Source of the DNA: B4-G1 sp964393895 | GTDB taxonomy: Bacteria; Chloroflexota; Anaerolineae; B4-G1 | Assembly: GCA_964393895.1 (NCBI GenBank) | Contig: CAYMWP010000006.1 | Coordinates: 1 to 64,000 of the forward strand | DNA length: 64,000 nucleotides | Direction: 5' to 3' | Shown here: positions 57,401 to 64,000 of the stretch, piece by piece | Layout of the letters: each line of letters opens with the position of its first letter | How positions within the stretch are numbered: position 1 is the stretch's first letter | Notes under the pieces: model-generated | Told to the model about the DNA's origin: nothing | The model's database searches: none | Seen by the model: the letters and a program-made list of their open reading frames with translations, nothing else | Made by a program: the position numbers and the translations under genes

Positions 57401-57900
57401 CAACCGAGCCGTTCCCACTGCGCCAGGTCTTTCCGGAGACGCTCTACTGGAGCGCGGAATCGCTCACCGACGAGGAGGGCAAACTGACGCTGGATCTGCC
57501 GCTGGCCGACAACGTCACCACCTGGCGGCTGACGGCGCTGGCCTCCACGCAAGAGGGCGAGCTGGGGGTCGCCACCTACGACCTGGTCGTCTTGCAGGAC
57601 TTTTTCCTCGATCTCGATCTGCCGCCGACCGTCGCGCCGGGCGAGGAGATCACTATCACCGTCACTCTCTACAATTACCTGGGGCGAGATCAGGCCGTGC
57701 AGGTAGAACTGGCCCCCGCAGAGTGGTACACGCTCGTTTCAGCGCCGCAAAAGACGCTTACCCTTTCGCCCAACGACGTCGCCACGGCCAGCTTTGCCAT
57801 CCGCGCCGAGCGGGTTGGAGAATTCTCGCTGCAAGCGACTGGCGCGGGCGAGCGCATGTCGGACGCGGTGGCAGTAGCAGTGATCGTGGAAGAGCGGTGA
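54430..57900 (+). CDS. Anti-sigma zinc-finger/alpha-2-macroglobulin fusion with inserted membrane domain
   Basis: 1156 residues from ATG 54430, eight bases after GGAG and 3 bp after the sigma stop. The N-terminus is an anti-sigma zinc finger (LAYLDGELGERERARVEAHL, then His28, Cys32 and Cys35 in HLSECPAC), followed by a membrane helix (about 92-109). MG2-type (SSDKPAYRPGQTIHLRALAL, about 228-247), MG3-type (PFYAPGERVTGFAQANYFFG) and bait-region-type (DEYRPGETARLQF; GIGVVDESVYALE, about 653-665) segments follow. Six helices are inserted at about 745-918, then a Pro/Glu/Ala linker and an A2M-type domain (LYWSAESLTDEEGKLTLDL, about 1006-1024). No thioester motif (CGEQ type) is present; the protein stops where the thioester domain would begin. 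It is probably a sensor of extracytoplasmic protease damage. That function is inferred. Confidence 0.8.
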   Translation: MSLHVEMELLAYLDGELGERERARVEAHLSECPACATELERLQTLQRELDATFEAALFPVRLPRAADARIRERLRARAERRPWWALWRRRGLLAQAALAVLVLILALDVTRVLQLSPPAAPHETLVLGQERLSPGSKAALRVVVRAADEAEPVAGAEVVVRIGRAPGLARVVYTGRTGADGSADVAFTVPADLEGEASLVVETTSADNVDQIVHPIIIARDHKLLLSSDKPAYRPGQTIHLRALALDALDLKPEAGQEIVFALLNPAGERLAQGAAATSDFGIAALDLTLPSDAASGRYALQAALGDTLSERAVAVGAYDLPAFRVTLETDRPFYAPGERVTGFAQANYFFGQPVAEGQATLRGCVGEPEGVQATLLVGQTDDEGRFEFAFDLPANGRVESFNLGVEVADAAGRREGMRLLLPVAAQPILVSAIPESGLLKPGVQNGIFILTSYPDGRPVATTLTVAVDGAEHTLVTDSYGLAEFRHVPTGPATRLEIHARDAQGAAGDAAFTFESDRAPQTLLLRAEQAAYEVGDTLRAEALVAGVGDAVVYLDVVRARQTIAALSALAEDGRAVLALDLDGTMVGTLELHAYTLLSDGSVAGDTRLVIVDTPRQVAVALSADRDEYRPGETARLQFQTSLSAGQPVQSALGIGVVDESVYALETQSPGFVRAYFILEQELRERSVPSLDVPALLDAEVKAAQDVAARAAWAGAQGTSFTLSEKSTAGQRRDLTALVALSNRLGLLLALLPLLLSVVVARGLGPSGVLGRALRRVGSGGLALLIASPLLALVVGGAMWLLWAALGVGAPALVLLTVIVLLLGLVVHGWRRRDTRVQLATGLLAAYLVLGGLLVGLAARGGDPAGLLLALVAVAFLLTVAALAVLGQGLALEGQRAAGWTITLLGLLLVPLAIYLPFVPGLRSDLTRTLGHPALYAGPLGWVTGCSPLAAPTEAPPLEEVEAPAEATAAATTEALAEEPTPAPTAPPEAVPTEPFPLRQVFPETLYWSAESLTDEEGKLTLDLPLADNVTTWRLTALASTQEGELGVATYDLVVLQDFFLDLDLPPTVAPGEEITITVTLYNYLGRDQAVQVELAPAEWYTLVSAPQKTLTLSPNDVATASFAIRAERVGEFSLQATGAGERMSDAVAVAVIVEER

Positions 57901-57956
57901 GGGAGAGTCGTGCGTCGAGGGCGTTTCACGGAGGGGGAGGGGAAGACGTTTGCTGC

Positions 57957-59330
57957 TCACTGGCGGCTGCGGGCCTTGAATATCAGCCTCAGTGGAGTGC
58001 CGGGGAACTCGAACGCCTCCCGCAGCCGGTTCTCCAGGTAGCGCTCGTAGCTGAAATGCACCAGGTCGGGGTCGTTGACGTGAAAAACAAAGGTGGGCGG
58101 GTCCACGCCGGGCTGGCTGACATAGTAGATCTTGAGCCGTTTGCCCCGCTTGCTGGGTGGGGCGTGGCGCGCCAGCGCGTCCTGCACCAGCCGGTTCAGC
58201 TCTCCGGTGGCGATGCGCCGGAAGCGCGCCTCCTGCACGGACAGGCTCAACGGTATCACCTTGTGCACCCGCTGCCCCGTGAGCGCAGAGATGAAAAGCA
58301 CGGGGACGTAGTCGAGGAACTTGAGGGTCTGGCGCACCCATTGGGTGTACTCGACCATGGTGTGGGTGTCCTTCTCCACCGCGTCCCACTTGTTGATCAA
58401 CACCACCGTGCTGGCCCACTCGTCGAGGATAAAGCTGGCAACGTGGGCGTCTTGAGCGGTGACACCGTCAACGCCATCTATCACCAGCAGCGCCACGTCG
58501 GACCGTTGGATGGCCTTTAGCGCCCGCAGCACGCTGTAGCGCTCGACCCCGCGCTCGATCTTGCCCCGCTTACGGATGCCGGCCGTGTCAATCAGAGTGA
58601 TGGGTGCGCCCTCCCACGTCAGGTGAGTGTCAATGGCGTCGCGGGTGGTGCCGGCGATGGGGCTGACGATGGCCCGTTCTTCCCCCAGTATCTTGTTCAG
58701 AAGCGATGACTTGCCCACGTTGGGCCGGCCGACGATGGCGAGCTTGATGCTCTCATCCTCGACATCCGGCGCCGACGGAGCCAGCGCCTCTACTACCTCA
58801 TCCAGCAGGTCGGCGACGCCGGCGCCGTGGAGGGCAGAGATGGGGTACACCTCCGCCTTCATACCCAGCCCGTAGAACTCGAGCGCATCCTGGCGCAGGT
58901 TGGCGTTATCGGCCTTGTTGGCGGCCACAAAGATGGGGCAGCGGGCACGACGCAGGATGTTGGCGACTTCCTCGTCGGCCGGGGTCAACCCACTGACGAC
59001 GTCGGTGACAAAGATGATGGCGTCCGCTTCCTCGATCGCCTGCTCGGCCTGGGCGCGCATGAGGGGGATGAAAGGGGCCGAATCCTGCGCCAACACCCGG
59101 TCTGGCCCCGGTCGCCTCCCGGCGATGACGGTATCTGGCAGCACCTCGATGCCGCCCGTGTCTACCACGGTAAAGGGGACGTCGTTCCACTCGGCGGGAG
59201 CGTGGAGCCGGTCGCGCGTGGTGCCGGGCCGCTCGTGTACTACCGCCAGCCGCTGCCCGACGATGCGGTTAAAGAGGGTGGATTTTCCCACGTTGGGTCG
59301 GCCCACGAGGGCTACGATTGGTTTGCTCAT
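57957..59330 (-). CDS. der: Ribosome biogenesis GTPase Der
   Basis: 457 residues with two tandem GTPase domains, each with a P loop: GRPNVGKSTLFNRIVGQ (about 10-26) and GRPNVGKSSLLNKILGEE (about 190-207). DTGG motifs (VVDTGGIEVL; LIDTAGIRKRG) and NKxD motifs (AANKADN; INKWDA) follow. A C-terminal KH-like domain (about 345-445) includes PPTFVFHVNDPDLVHFSYERY. Der is essential for late 50S-subunit assembly. The length is usual, and it converges on the A2M-fusion gene with 56 bp between. Its start shows only a weak ribosome binding site. Confidence 0.96.
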   Translation of the reverse strand: MSKPIVALVGRPNVGKSTLFNRIVGQRLAVVHERPGTTRDRLHAPAEWNDVPFTVVDTGGIEVLPDTVIAGRRPGPDRVLAQDSAPFIPLMRAQAEQAIEEADAIIFVTDVVSGLTPADEEVANILRRARCPIFVAANKADNANLRQDALEFYGLGMKAEVYPISALHGAGVADLLDEVVEALAPSAPDVEDESIKLAIVGRPNVGKSSLLNKILGEERAIVSPIAGTTRDAIDTHLTWEGAPITLIDTAGIRKRGKIERGVERYSVLRALKAIQRSDVALLVIDGVDGVTAQDAHVASFILDEWASTVVLINKWDAVEKDTHTMVEYTQWVRQTLKFLDYVPVLFISALTGQRVHKVIPLSLSVQEARFRRIATGELNRLVQDALARHAPPSKRGKRLKIYYVSQPGVDPPTFVFHVNDPDLVHFSYERYLENRLREAFEFPGTPLRLIFKARSRQ

Positions 59331-59364
59331 AAGCGAGTCAGCGAATCAGCGAGTGGGTGGTGGT

Positions 59365-60609
59365 TCATTGGTCGTCGCGGCTGGGCAGGGTGAGGGGAGC
59401 GGTGATGATCTCCACCTGCACCGTGGGCGGCAGGATGTTTTGGGCGGTCGTTCCCTCCGGCACTACCACTTGCGGCTCGACCTGGTGCTTGCCACGTTCC
59501 AGTCCGAACAGGTCCAGGACTACACGCACGTCGTCGGCCGCCAGCGTTTCCAGAAGAGGCAGCGGACCGCTCAGGATGACCTCGACGGTCTCTGGCGAGA
59601 TGGTGGTCGTGAAACCCGGTTCCAGCCCCTGGAGTTCCGGCGTGACTTCTACAGTCGCACTGCTCTGGATAGGCTCGATAAAGATACTGACCTCTACCTG
59701 TTGGCCCGAGACGACCGCGACGTTCGGCGGCACGGTGAGTGCTGGTCGAACGATCACGTTGGCCTGGGCTCCTTCCACGTCTATTGGCTCCGTCTCAATA
59801 AAGCCCGGCAGCGCGGCGATGACGCTGGGAGAGCCAAAGACGGTGATGGCGGGCGGATCGATGGCGATGGAAGGGTTAAAGTAGCCGGGAGCGATGTTCC
59901 CTTCGAGGACGGCTTTGACTGCCAGGGAGCGGTAATAGCCCGATAGTTCGATGGGGATGTGCACGTTGACCTTTGCGGGCGTCAGTGTGACGTAGGGGAC
60001 GGGAGCGCCGTCAGCGCCCAGGGGTTGCAGTTGGTATTCTCCCTCGAGGTCGGTGCTGGCGTCCTGCACTGAAATCTGTGTGGCGACTGTCAAGACCTGG
60101 GTGACGAAAGAGTCGGGCCCGCTAACTGTCACCTGGCGTGTGTCTACTGACGCTGGTCGCCTGATGTAGCCCAGGGCCGGTTCTCCATTTACTTCTACGC
60201 ACGCAGGCATGACGAGTTCTGTTCTACGCTCCAGTTCCACGGTGACGTGCTTGGGTTCGAAGAGTATCCGCCGGGCAGGGTGTGCGTGCAATTCTACCTG
60301 GACGGGGATCTCGTGCACTCCCGTTCCCAGGCCGGTCAGGTCTACGGTGGCCGTAAAGTCTTTGGGCGTGAGGGACATCCAGACCGATTCAGGAGCGCGG
60401 ACCGTGACCTGTACGTGTTCGTCGAACTCCCCCACGATGATCATACCGGCCGGCGCTTCCGGCGGCGCTATGGGTATGGGCTGGGAATAGGCTTGTTCCA
60501 GCGTGGGATCCTCCTGCTCCACGGCTACGATCCAGGTCAGTGCTGCCAGGGTGAGCGCCAGCGCCATCAGGGCCGTGTTGCCTGCGACCCAGCGGAGGGT
60601 AGCTTTCAC
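59365..60609 (-). CDS. cdaR: CdaR/YbbR-domain protein
   Basis: 414 residues from GTG 60609, eight bases after GGAGG and overlapping the CdaA stop by 4 bases (GTGA). An N-terminal helix (about 8-30, NTALMALALTLAALTWIVAV) anchors it; the rest forms YbbR-type beta repeats outside the membrane: about 30-115, 115-200, 200-285 and 290-395, each resembling VQVTVRAPESVWMSL or VTVSGPDSFV and ending in PPTVQVEI-type strands. CdaR regulates diadenylate cyclase CdaA, to which it is co-translated. A longer frame from 60666 is rejected because the overlap start has the ribosome binding site. Confidence 0.9.
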   Translation of the reverse strand: MKATLRWVAGNTALMALALTLAALTWIVAVEQEDPTLEQAYSQPIPIAPPEAPAGMIIVGEFDEHVQVTVRAPESVWMSLTPKDFTATVDLTGLGTGVHEIPVQVELHAHPARRILFEPKHVTVELERRTELVMPACVEVNGEPALGYIRRPASVDTRQVTVSGPDSFVTQVLTVATQISVQDASTDLEGEYQLQPLGADGAPVPYVTLTPAKVNVHIPIELSGYYRSLAVKAVLEGNIAPGYFNPSIAIDPPAITVFGSPSVIAALPGFIETEPIDVEGAQANVIVRPALTVPPNVAVVSGQQVEVSIFIEPIQSSATVEVTPELQGLEPGFTTTISPETVEVILSGPLPLLETLAADDVRVVLDLFGLERGKHQVEPQVVVPEGTTAQNILPPTVQVEIITAPLTLPSRDDQ

Positions 60610-61451
60610 GATTGTTTCCTCCCACGGCCCAAATAGCGTCGCGCGCGAGTGATCCAGCGCGGCCACGCTCGCTCCAGCACGGGCTGATAAAAAGCGCGCA
60701 AGACCGTTTCCAACCGTTTGGAATCGAGGTTGCGGATGATGCGACCGTTGTGGGCGATAGAGATGGAGCCGCGTTCCTCAGAAACGACGATGGCGATGGC
60801 GTCTCCTTCCTCCGTCACCCCGATGGCGGAGCGATGGCGCAGCCCCAATTCGCGGTCGGCGAGGAAGGCGGTGGAGAGGGGCAGGACGCAGGCAGCGGCC
60901 AACGCCCGCCCGCGTCGCACTATCACGGCTCCATCGTGTAGGGTGGTGTGGGGCTCAAAGATGGTCACCAATAGTTCCTGGGTGATGGTGGCGTCGAGAA
61001 AGATGCCGGTGTCTGCAAATTCCTGCAAGCCCGTATCACGCTCCATTACGATGAGCGCGCCGTGTTGCCGTTCGGCCAGAGTGTGGCAGGCCTGTGCGAT
61101 TGCAGTCAGCGTTTGCTCCAAAGTAGCGCGGTCTCCCGTTGCCCGGCCGAACAGCGCGCCGGCCCGTCCCAATCGTTCCAGCGCCCGGCGCAGTTCTTGC
61201 TGAAAAACGACCGGTACGGCCACGAGCAGTGCTGGCAGGGCTTTTTCGGTCAACCAGCCGAGGGCGCGCAACTTTATTCCTCCGCTCAATAGGGTCACGA
61301 CGATGATGAGCAGAATTACGCCGCGCAATAGAGGGACGGCCCGAGTGCCGCGCGCAGCGTACAGGAGCCAGAAGAATATGAGAGCTACGAGCAGGATGTC
61401 GAGAGTGTCTATCCACTCGACCCGTTGCAGGTACCATAGGGGATCGGACAT
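60606..61451 (-). CDS. cdaA: Diadenylate cyclase CdaA
   Basis: 281 residues. Three N-terminal helices (about 15-95) precede the DAC domain. The catalytic signatures are intact: DGA in TTLHDGAVIVRRGRALAAAC (about 169-188) and RHR in ELGLRHRSAIGVTEEGDAIA (about 203-222). Two ATP are condensed to cyclic di-AMP, a second messenger for wall, osmotic and potassium control. The next gene, cdaR, is co-translated. In Firmicutes this locus also has glmM; it is not in this window. Upstream of the start is the repeat-rich, gap-containing region 61452-61965. Confidence 0.95.
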   Translation of the reverse strand: MSDPLWYLQRVEWIDTLDILLVALIFFWLLYAARGTRAVPLLRGVILLIIVVTLLSGGIKLRALGWLTEKALPALLVAVPVVFQQELRRALERLGRAGALFGRATGDRATLEQTLTAIAQACHTLAERQHGALIVMERDTGLQEFADTGIFLDATITQELLVTIFEPHTTLHDGAVIVRRGRALAAACVLPLSTAFLADRELGLRHRSAIGVTEEGDAIAIVVSEERGSISIAHNGRIIRNLDSKRLETVLRAFYQPVLERAWPRWITRARRYLGRGRKQS

Positions 61452-61965
61452 GGTGGTCAGTTGGTTGCCGATTGTCTAGGTATGACTCTACTGAAAAAAC
61501 AGGAATTTCACCACAGAGACACAGGGATTTCAAGCTCAACCTTGGAAAAATTAGCCTTTTGACGTACAAAGCGGGATTTTCTCAAGCCAAACATCTAATG
61601 TANNNNNNNNNNAATGTACCCGTTTACCGCATCTGGAATGCACCGCAGAGGAATCAAATGTAAGTTGGGCAAGACCTCCGAGGTCTAGGGTCTCTACTGA
61701 AATGAAAACACATCCGAATCAAATGAAGGTTGATCAAGTCAGTTGGGTTGCTCATCAACTTTAACGTACCTGCCCTGAAGCAAGGCCTTCGCAGACGTGG
61801 CCTGGGTCTGTAGGAAGAGCGTACAGAATCTCGGCGGTCTCTGCGGCTCTGCGGTAAACAGATACCATCTAATTTTCTTCGCGTCCTCTGTGTTTCTGTG
61901 GTTAGATGGCTTTTTTCCGGGGAGTCTCGGTCTATATTCTGTGCATTTGCGCATCTGCAATTTGT
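61452..61965. repeat. Repeat-rich intergenic region with the assembly gap
   Basis: No gene seen. It contains a CCACAGAGACACAGG half-repeat (about 61512), the palindromic repeat block at 61672-61711 (AGACCTCCGAGGTCT at 61672-61686), and a CTCTGCGGCTCTGCGGTAA/CTGTGTTTCTGTGGTTAGA pair (about 61837-61907). The ten Ns at 61603-61612 fall inside, so assembly may have broken on these repeats. Confidence 0.7.
61603..61612. other. Scaffold gap (10 N)
   Basis: Ten undetermined bases join two contigs; true gap size is unknown. Adjacency of cdaA and the TPR gene is therefore a scaffold inference. Confidence 0.99.
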
Positions 61966-64000
61966 TTACTGGTCGCCATCGAGTTGGTCGAGTAATTGCT
62001 GGTAAGCCTCAATGTTGGGAGGACGGAGCATGATTATGGCTCGGATAGTTGCTTGGGCTTCTTTGTACTGCTTGGCCTCAATTTGCAGGTCGCCCAGCTT
62101 GTCCAAGTGTTCCATGGCCTGTTCGACGTTTCCAGAGTCGAGGTGTGTCTGCGCCAGTCGCGCTCGCAGGGGGATGTCGTCAGGCCGCTCGCGGACTGCG
62201 TCTTCCAGGATGGCAAGGATGCGCTCCGTTTTGCCCTCGCCCCGGTAGATTTTCAAGAGAGCGTCGAGTTCGGCAATTGCCAGTTGGGGCTGGTTGAGAC
62301 GGTAGTGAAGTTCCATCAGCGTCAATCGTGCTCGTTCGTCGCCAGAGGCGAGGTCGCGAATTTGTTCGTACACTTCGATTGCGCGTCGCCACTCTACGCG
62401 CTGCATATAAATATCGCCTATTTTGTGCAATATGCGAACTTTCCATCTGTGTTCGGGATTGCCACGCGGGGCCAGCCGCAGGGCTTCTTGGTATGTCTCA
62501 CGCGCCTGATCCATCTGTGCCATTTGGTAGTAACTGTCGGCCAGGTTCAGGTAATGGGTCAGTGCCTTGTCAATTTCTCCGTGGCTGATGAGCATACTTA
62601 TCAATTTGGTTCGCACTGCGATGTTCATCGGCGCCAACTTTAGAGCTCGCTGGTATACGGCCATCGCCTGGCGGGCATTGCCCTGGGTTAGATAGGCATC
62701 GGCGATGACGATCAGTTTGGAGACGGCGCCATTCCCCTTTCCCATCGCCAGCAGGATTTGGGCCAGTTGCCGGTGGATGGGTATGTAGGTGGGGGCTTGA
62801 TCCAGGACGTAATAACACTCCTCCAGTGCGGCGTAGAATAGGCCGCGTTTGGTGTATTCTTGTGAAAGTGCCATTGATTCCAGGATTCTGTCCGAGCCGG
62901 GTATGGTCAGCATTTCAGCCAGGCTCAGGACGGGCCCTTCTTCCGTCAGTGTGTTCAGTCTCTGGCGGGCCTGGATGACTTTGTCTTCCCATCCTTGCTC
63001 GCTCAGGAAGGTGACCAGGGAATTGGTGAACTCGAGTGCTCTATCCCTATCTCCTTTGGCGATATAGCCATCGGCCAGGTGTTCGTAGAGTTGGATCAGG
63101 TCGTCGGCGTGCTCGCGCCGGACTGTGGCCAGGTCTACGATCTTTAGTCCTTCGACAAAGTGTTCCAATGCCTCGTCTACGCGCCCCTTGGCGCGGTAAC
63201 ACTCGCCCAGCGCAAAGTGGCTGCCCAAAGCATAGTCGGGATGAGAGACTGTGTGCTCGAATTGAGAAATAGCGGCATCAAAGCGCAATTTGTCCTGGTA
63301 TAGCAGACCCAGGTTAAAGTGCACGGCCGGTCGGTCCACTCCCGCCTGGATCACTTGCTCGTAGGCGTCAATTGTTTCCTCGATTTTCCCCCGAGTCTGG
63401 AGGTCAATTGCTCGGCCGATGAGGGTGTCAATCTCCATCTTGCTGAGCCGGGGGGCTGCGGTCGGTCTGGTTTCTATCTCTTCCGCAAAAAAGCTCTCGG
63501 CCAGATCCGTCAGTGCTTTCTGGCGAGCGAGTTCTATGGGGCTGCCTCGCTCCTCGGCGGCTTCACCCTCCGACATACTCTCAAAGTCCAGTATATCAGG
63601 ACTGAGCGGCTCTTCCAGCATCGCGGTGAGTAGCCCGGCGTCTCCTTCGGCGGTCTCGGTCTCTGGCTCGACGGCGACTCGCTCGTCGTAGCGCAGGCTT
63701 TCGAGAACGGCCAACACTTGGGGGCTGTGTGGAGCCAGTTGAAGGGCGTATTCACACACTTGAATGGCATAGCTCATCTGGCCCTGCTTCTGGTAGAGGC
63801 GTGCCAGGATCAGACATTTCTCGATTGCCTCGTTCGTCTGGCCCCGGCGCTGGTAGTGTTGGAGCAATTGCACGTGAGCCGGCAGGCAATCGGGCCAGGC
63901 GCAGGCCGCATCCTGCCAGCGCTCCAGTGCCAACTGAGCAGCTCCTTGACTCTGATATTGCTCGGCAGAGGCCATATAGGCTTCGGCGGCCTCTTCTCCC
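61966..64000 (-). CDS. Tetratricopeptide-repeat protein, 5' end outside the window
   Basis: About 678 codons seen; the frame stays open to the window edge, with EEAAEAYMASAEQYQSQG continuing the TPR pattern upstream of ATG 63975, so the true start probably lies outside. At least ten TPR-type units occur, for instance RQGQTNEAIEKCLILARLYQ-like, PAVHFNLGLLYQDKLRFDAA, IAVRTKLISMLISHGEIDKA and RVEWRRAIEVYEQIRDLASG, with an acidic low-complexity segment at about 130-175. TPR arrays mediate protein-protein contacts; no catalytic domain is visible. No signal peptide is seen in the available part. The gene is on the same strand as cdaA but beyond the repeat region. Confidence 0.85.
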   Translation of the reverse strand, partial: GEEAAEAYMASAEQYQSQGAAQLALERWQDAACAWPDCLPAHVQLLQHYQRRGQTNEAIEKCLILARLYQKQGQMSYAIQVCEYALQLAPHSPQVLAVLESLRYDERVAVEPETETAEGDAGLLTAMLEEPLSPDILDFESMSEGEAAEERGSPIELARQKALTDLAESFFAEEIETRPTAAPRLSKMEIDTLIGRAIDLQTRGKIEETIDAYEQVIQAGVDRPAVHFNLGLLYQDKLRFDAAISQFEHTVSHPDYALGSHFALGECYRAKGRVDEALEHFVEGLKIVDLATVRREHADDLIQLYEHLADGYIAKGDRDRALEFTNSLVTFLSEQGWEDKVIQARQRLNTLTEEGPVLSLAEMLTIPGSDRILESMALSQEYTKRGLFYAALEECYYVLDQAPTYIPIHRQLAQILLAMGKGNGAVSKLIVIADAYLTQGNARQAMAVYQRALKLAPMNIAVRTKLISMLISHGEIDKALTHYLNLADSYYQMAQMDQARETYQEALRLAPRGNPEHRWKVRILHKIGDIYMQRVEWRRAIEVYEQIRDLASGDERARLTLMELHYRLNQPQLAIAELDALLKIYRGEGKTERILAILEDAVRERPDDIPLRARLAQTHLDSGNVEQAMEHLDKLGDLQIEAKQYKEAQATIRAIIMLRPPNIEAYQQLLDQLDGDQ

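Overview
The window is a high-GC bacterial chromosome segment. Gene content best fits a Chloroflexota bacterium (Anaerolineae-like): many lipid-carrier-type glycosyltransferase membrane proteins, a Pro/Thr-linker surface protein, a DUF4388 protein paired with an MglA-type GTPase, a cdaA-cdaR pair, two ECF sigma factors and many short intergenic repeats. That assignment is inference; no rRNA or other decisive marker is present. Ten Ns at 61603-61612 mark a scaffold join, and genes run off both ends.

Layout. 1-5.7 kb (minus): truncated D-aminoacylase-type amidohydrolase; ECF sigma factor overlapping a receiver-only protein that lacks its phosphoacceptor Asp; NarL-type regulator; alpha/beta hydrolase with a Trypco1 protein; ParB-like/universal-stress fusion. 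6-12.5 kb: YfcC-type transporter, tRNA-Ser(CGA), multi-cofactor FAD/Fe-S oxidoreductase, Pro/Thr-linker exported protein, second alpha/beta hydrolase. 12.5-16.1 kb: a translationally coupled pair (NdpA-like nucleoid protein plus an unrecognised membrane protein) and a coiled-coil membrane protein. 16.1-34.9 kb (minus): a cell-envelope block with five ArnT/GT39-type proteins, one YfhO protein, two LPG-synthase/flippase-like proteins, an alkaline-phosphatase-superfamily enzyme and a DUF11 surface protein, mostly overlapping by a few bases. 35-41 kb: tyrS with a structured leader, radical SAM protein, tRNA-Lys(CTT), DUF4388 plus MglA-type GTPase. 41-44.5 kb (plus): peptide/solute ABC importer without ATPases. 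44.6-50.2 kb (minus): DUF4956, two CotH proteins and a VTC polyphosphate-polymerase-type protein in one operon, with a decayed nucleotidyltransferase between the CotH genes. 50.7-54.4 kb: threonine aldolase and deoxynucleoside kinase from back-to-back promoters, tRNA-Lys(TTT), two small membrane proteins, ECF sigma factor. 54.4-57.9 kb: one protein joining an anti-sigma zinc finger to alpha-2-macroglobulin domains. 58-64 kb (minus): der, cdaR, cdaA and a TPR protein.

The most unusual system is the ECF sigma factor followed by a single-chain anti-sigma/alpha-2-macroglobulin sensor (53725-57900): its domains suggest an extracytoplasmic protease- or damage-sensing bait wired directly to transcription. 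Next are the phosphoacceptor-less receiver coupled to the other sigma factor, the CotH/VTC/DUF4956 operon, the NdpA-membrane pair, and at least three families of short inverted-repeat elements in intergenic DNA.

Promoters recur with -35 TTGNNN and -10 TATAAT/TAAACT/TACAAT at 16-18 bp spacing, and most starts have a GGAGG-type ribosome binding site, which was used to correct starts.
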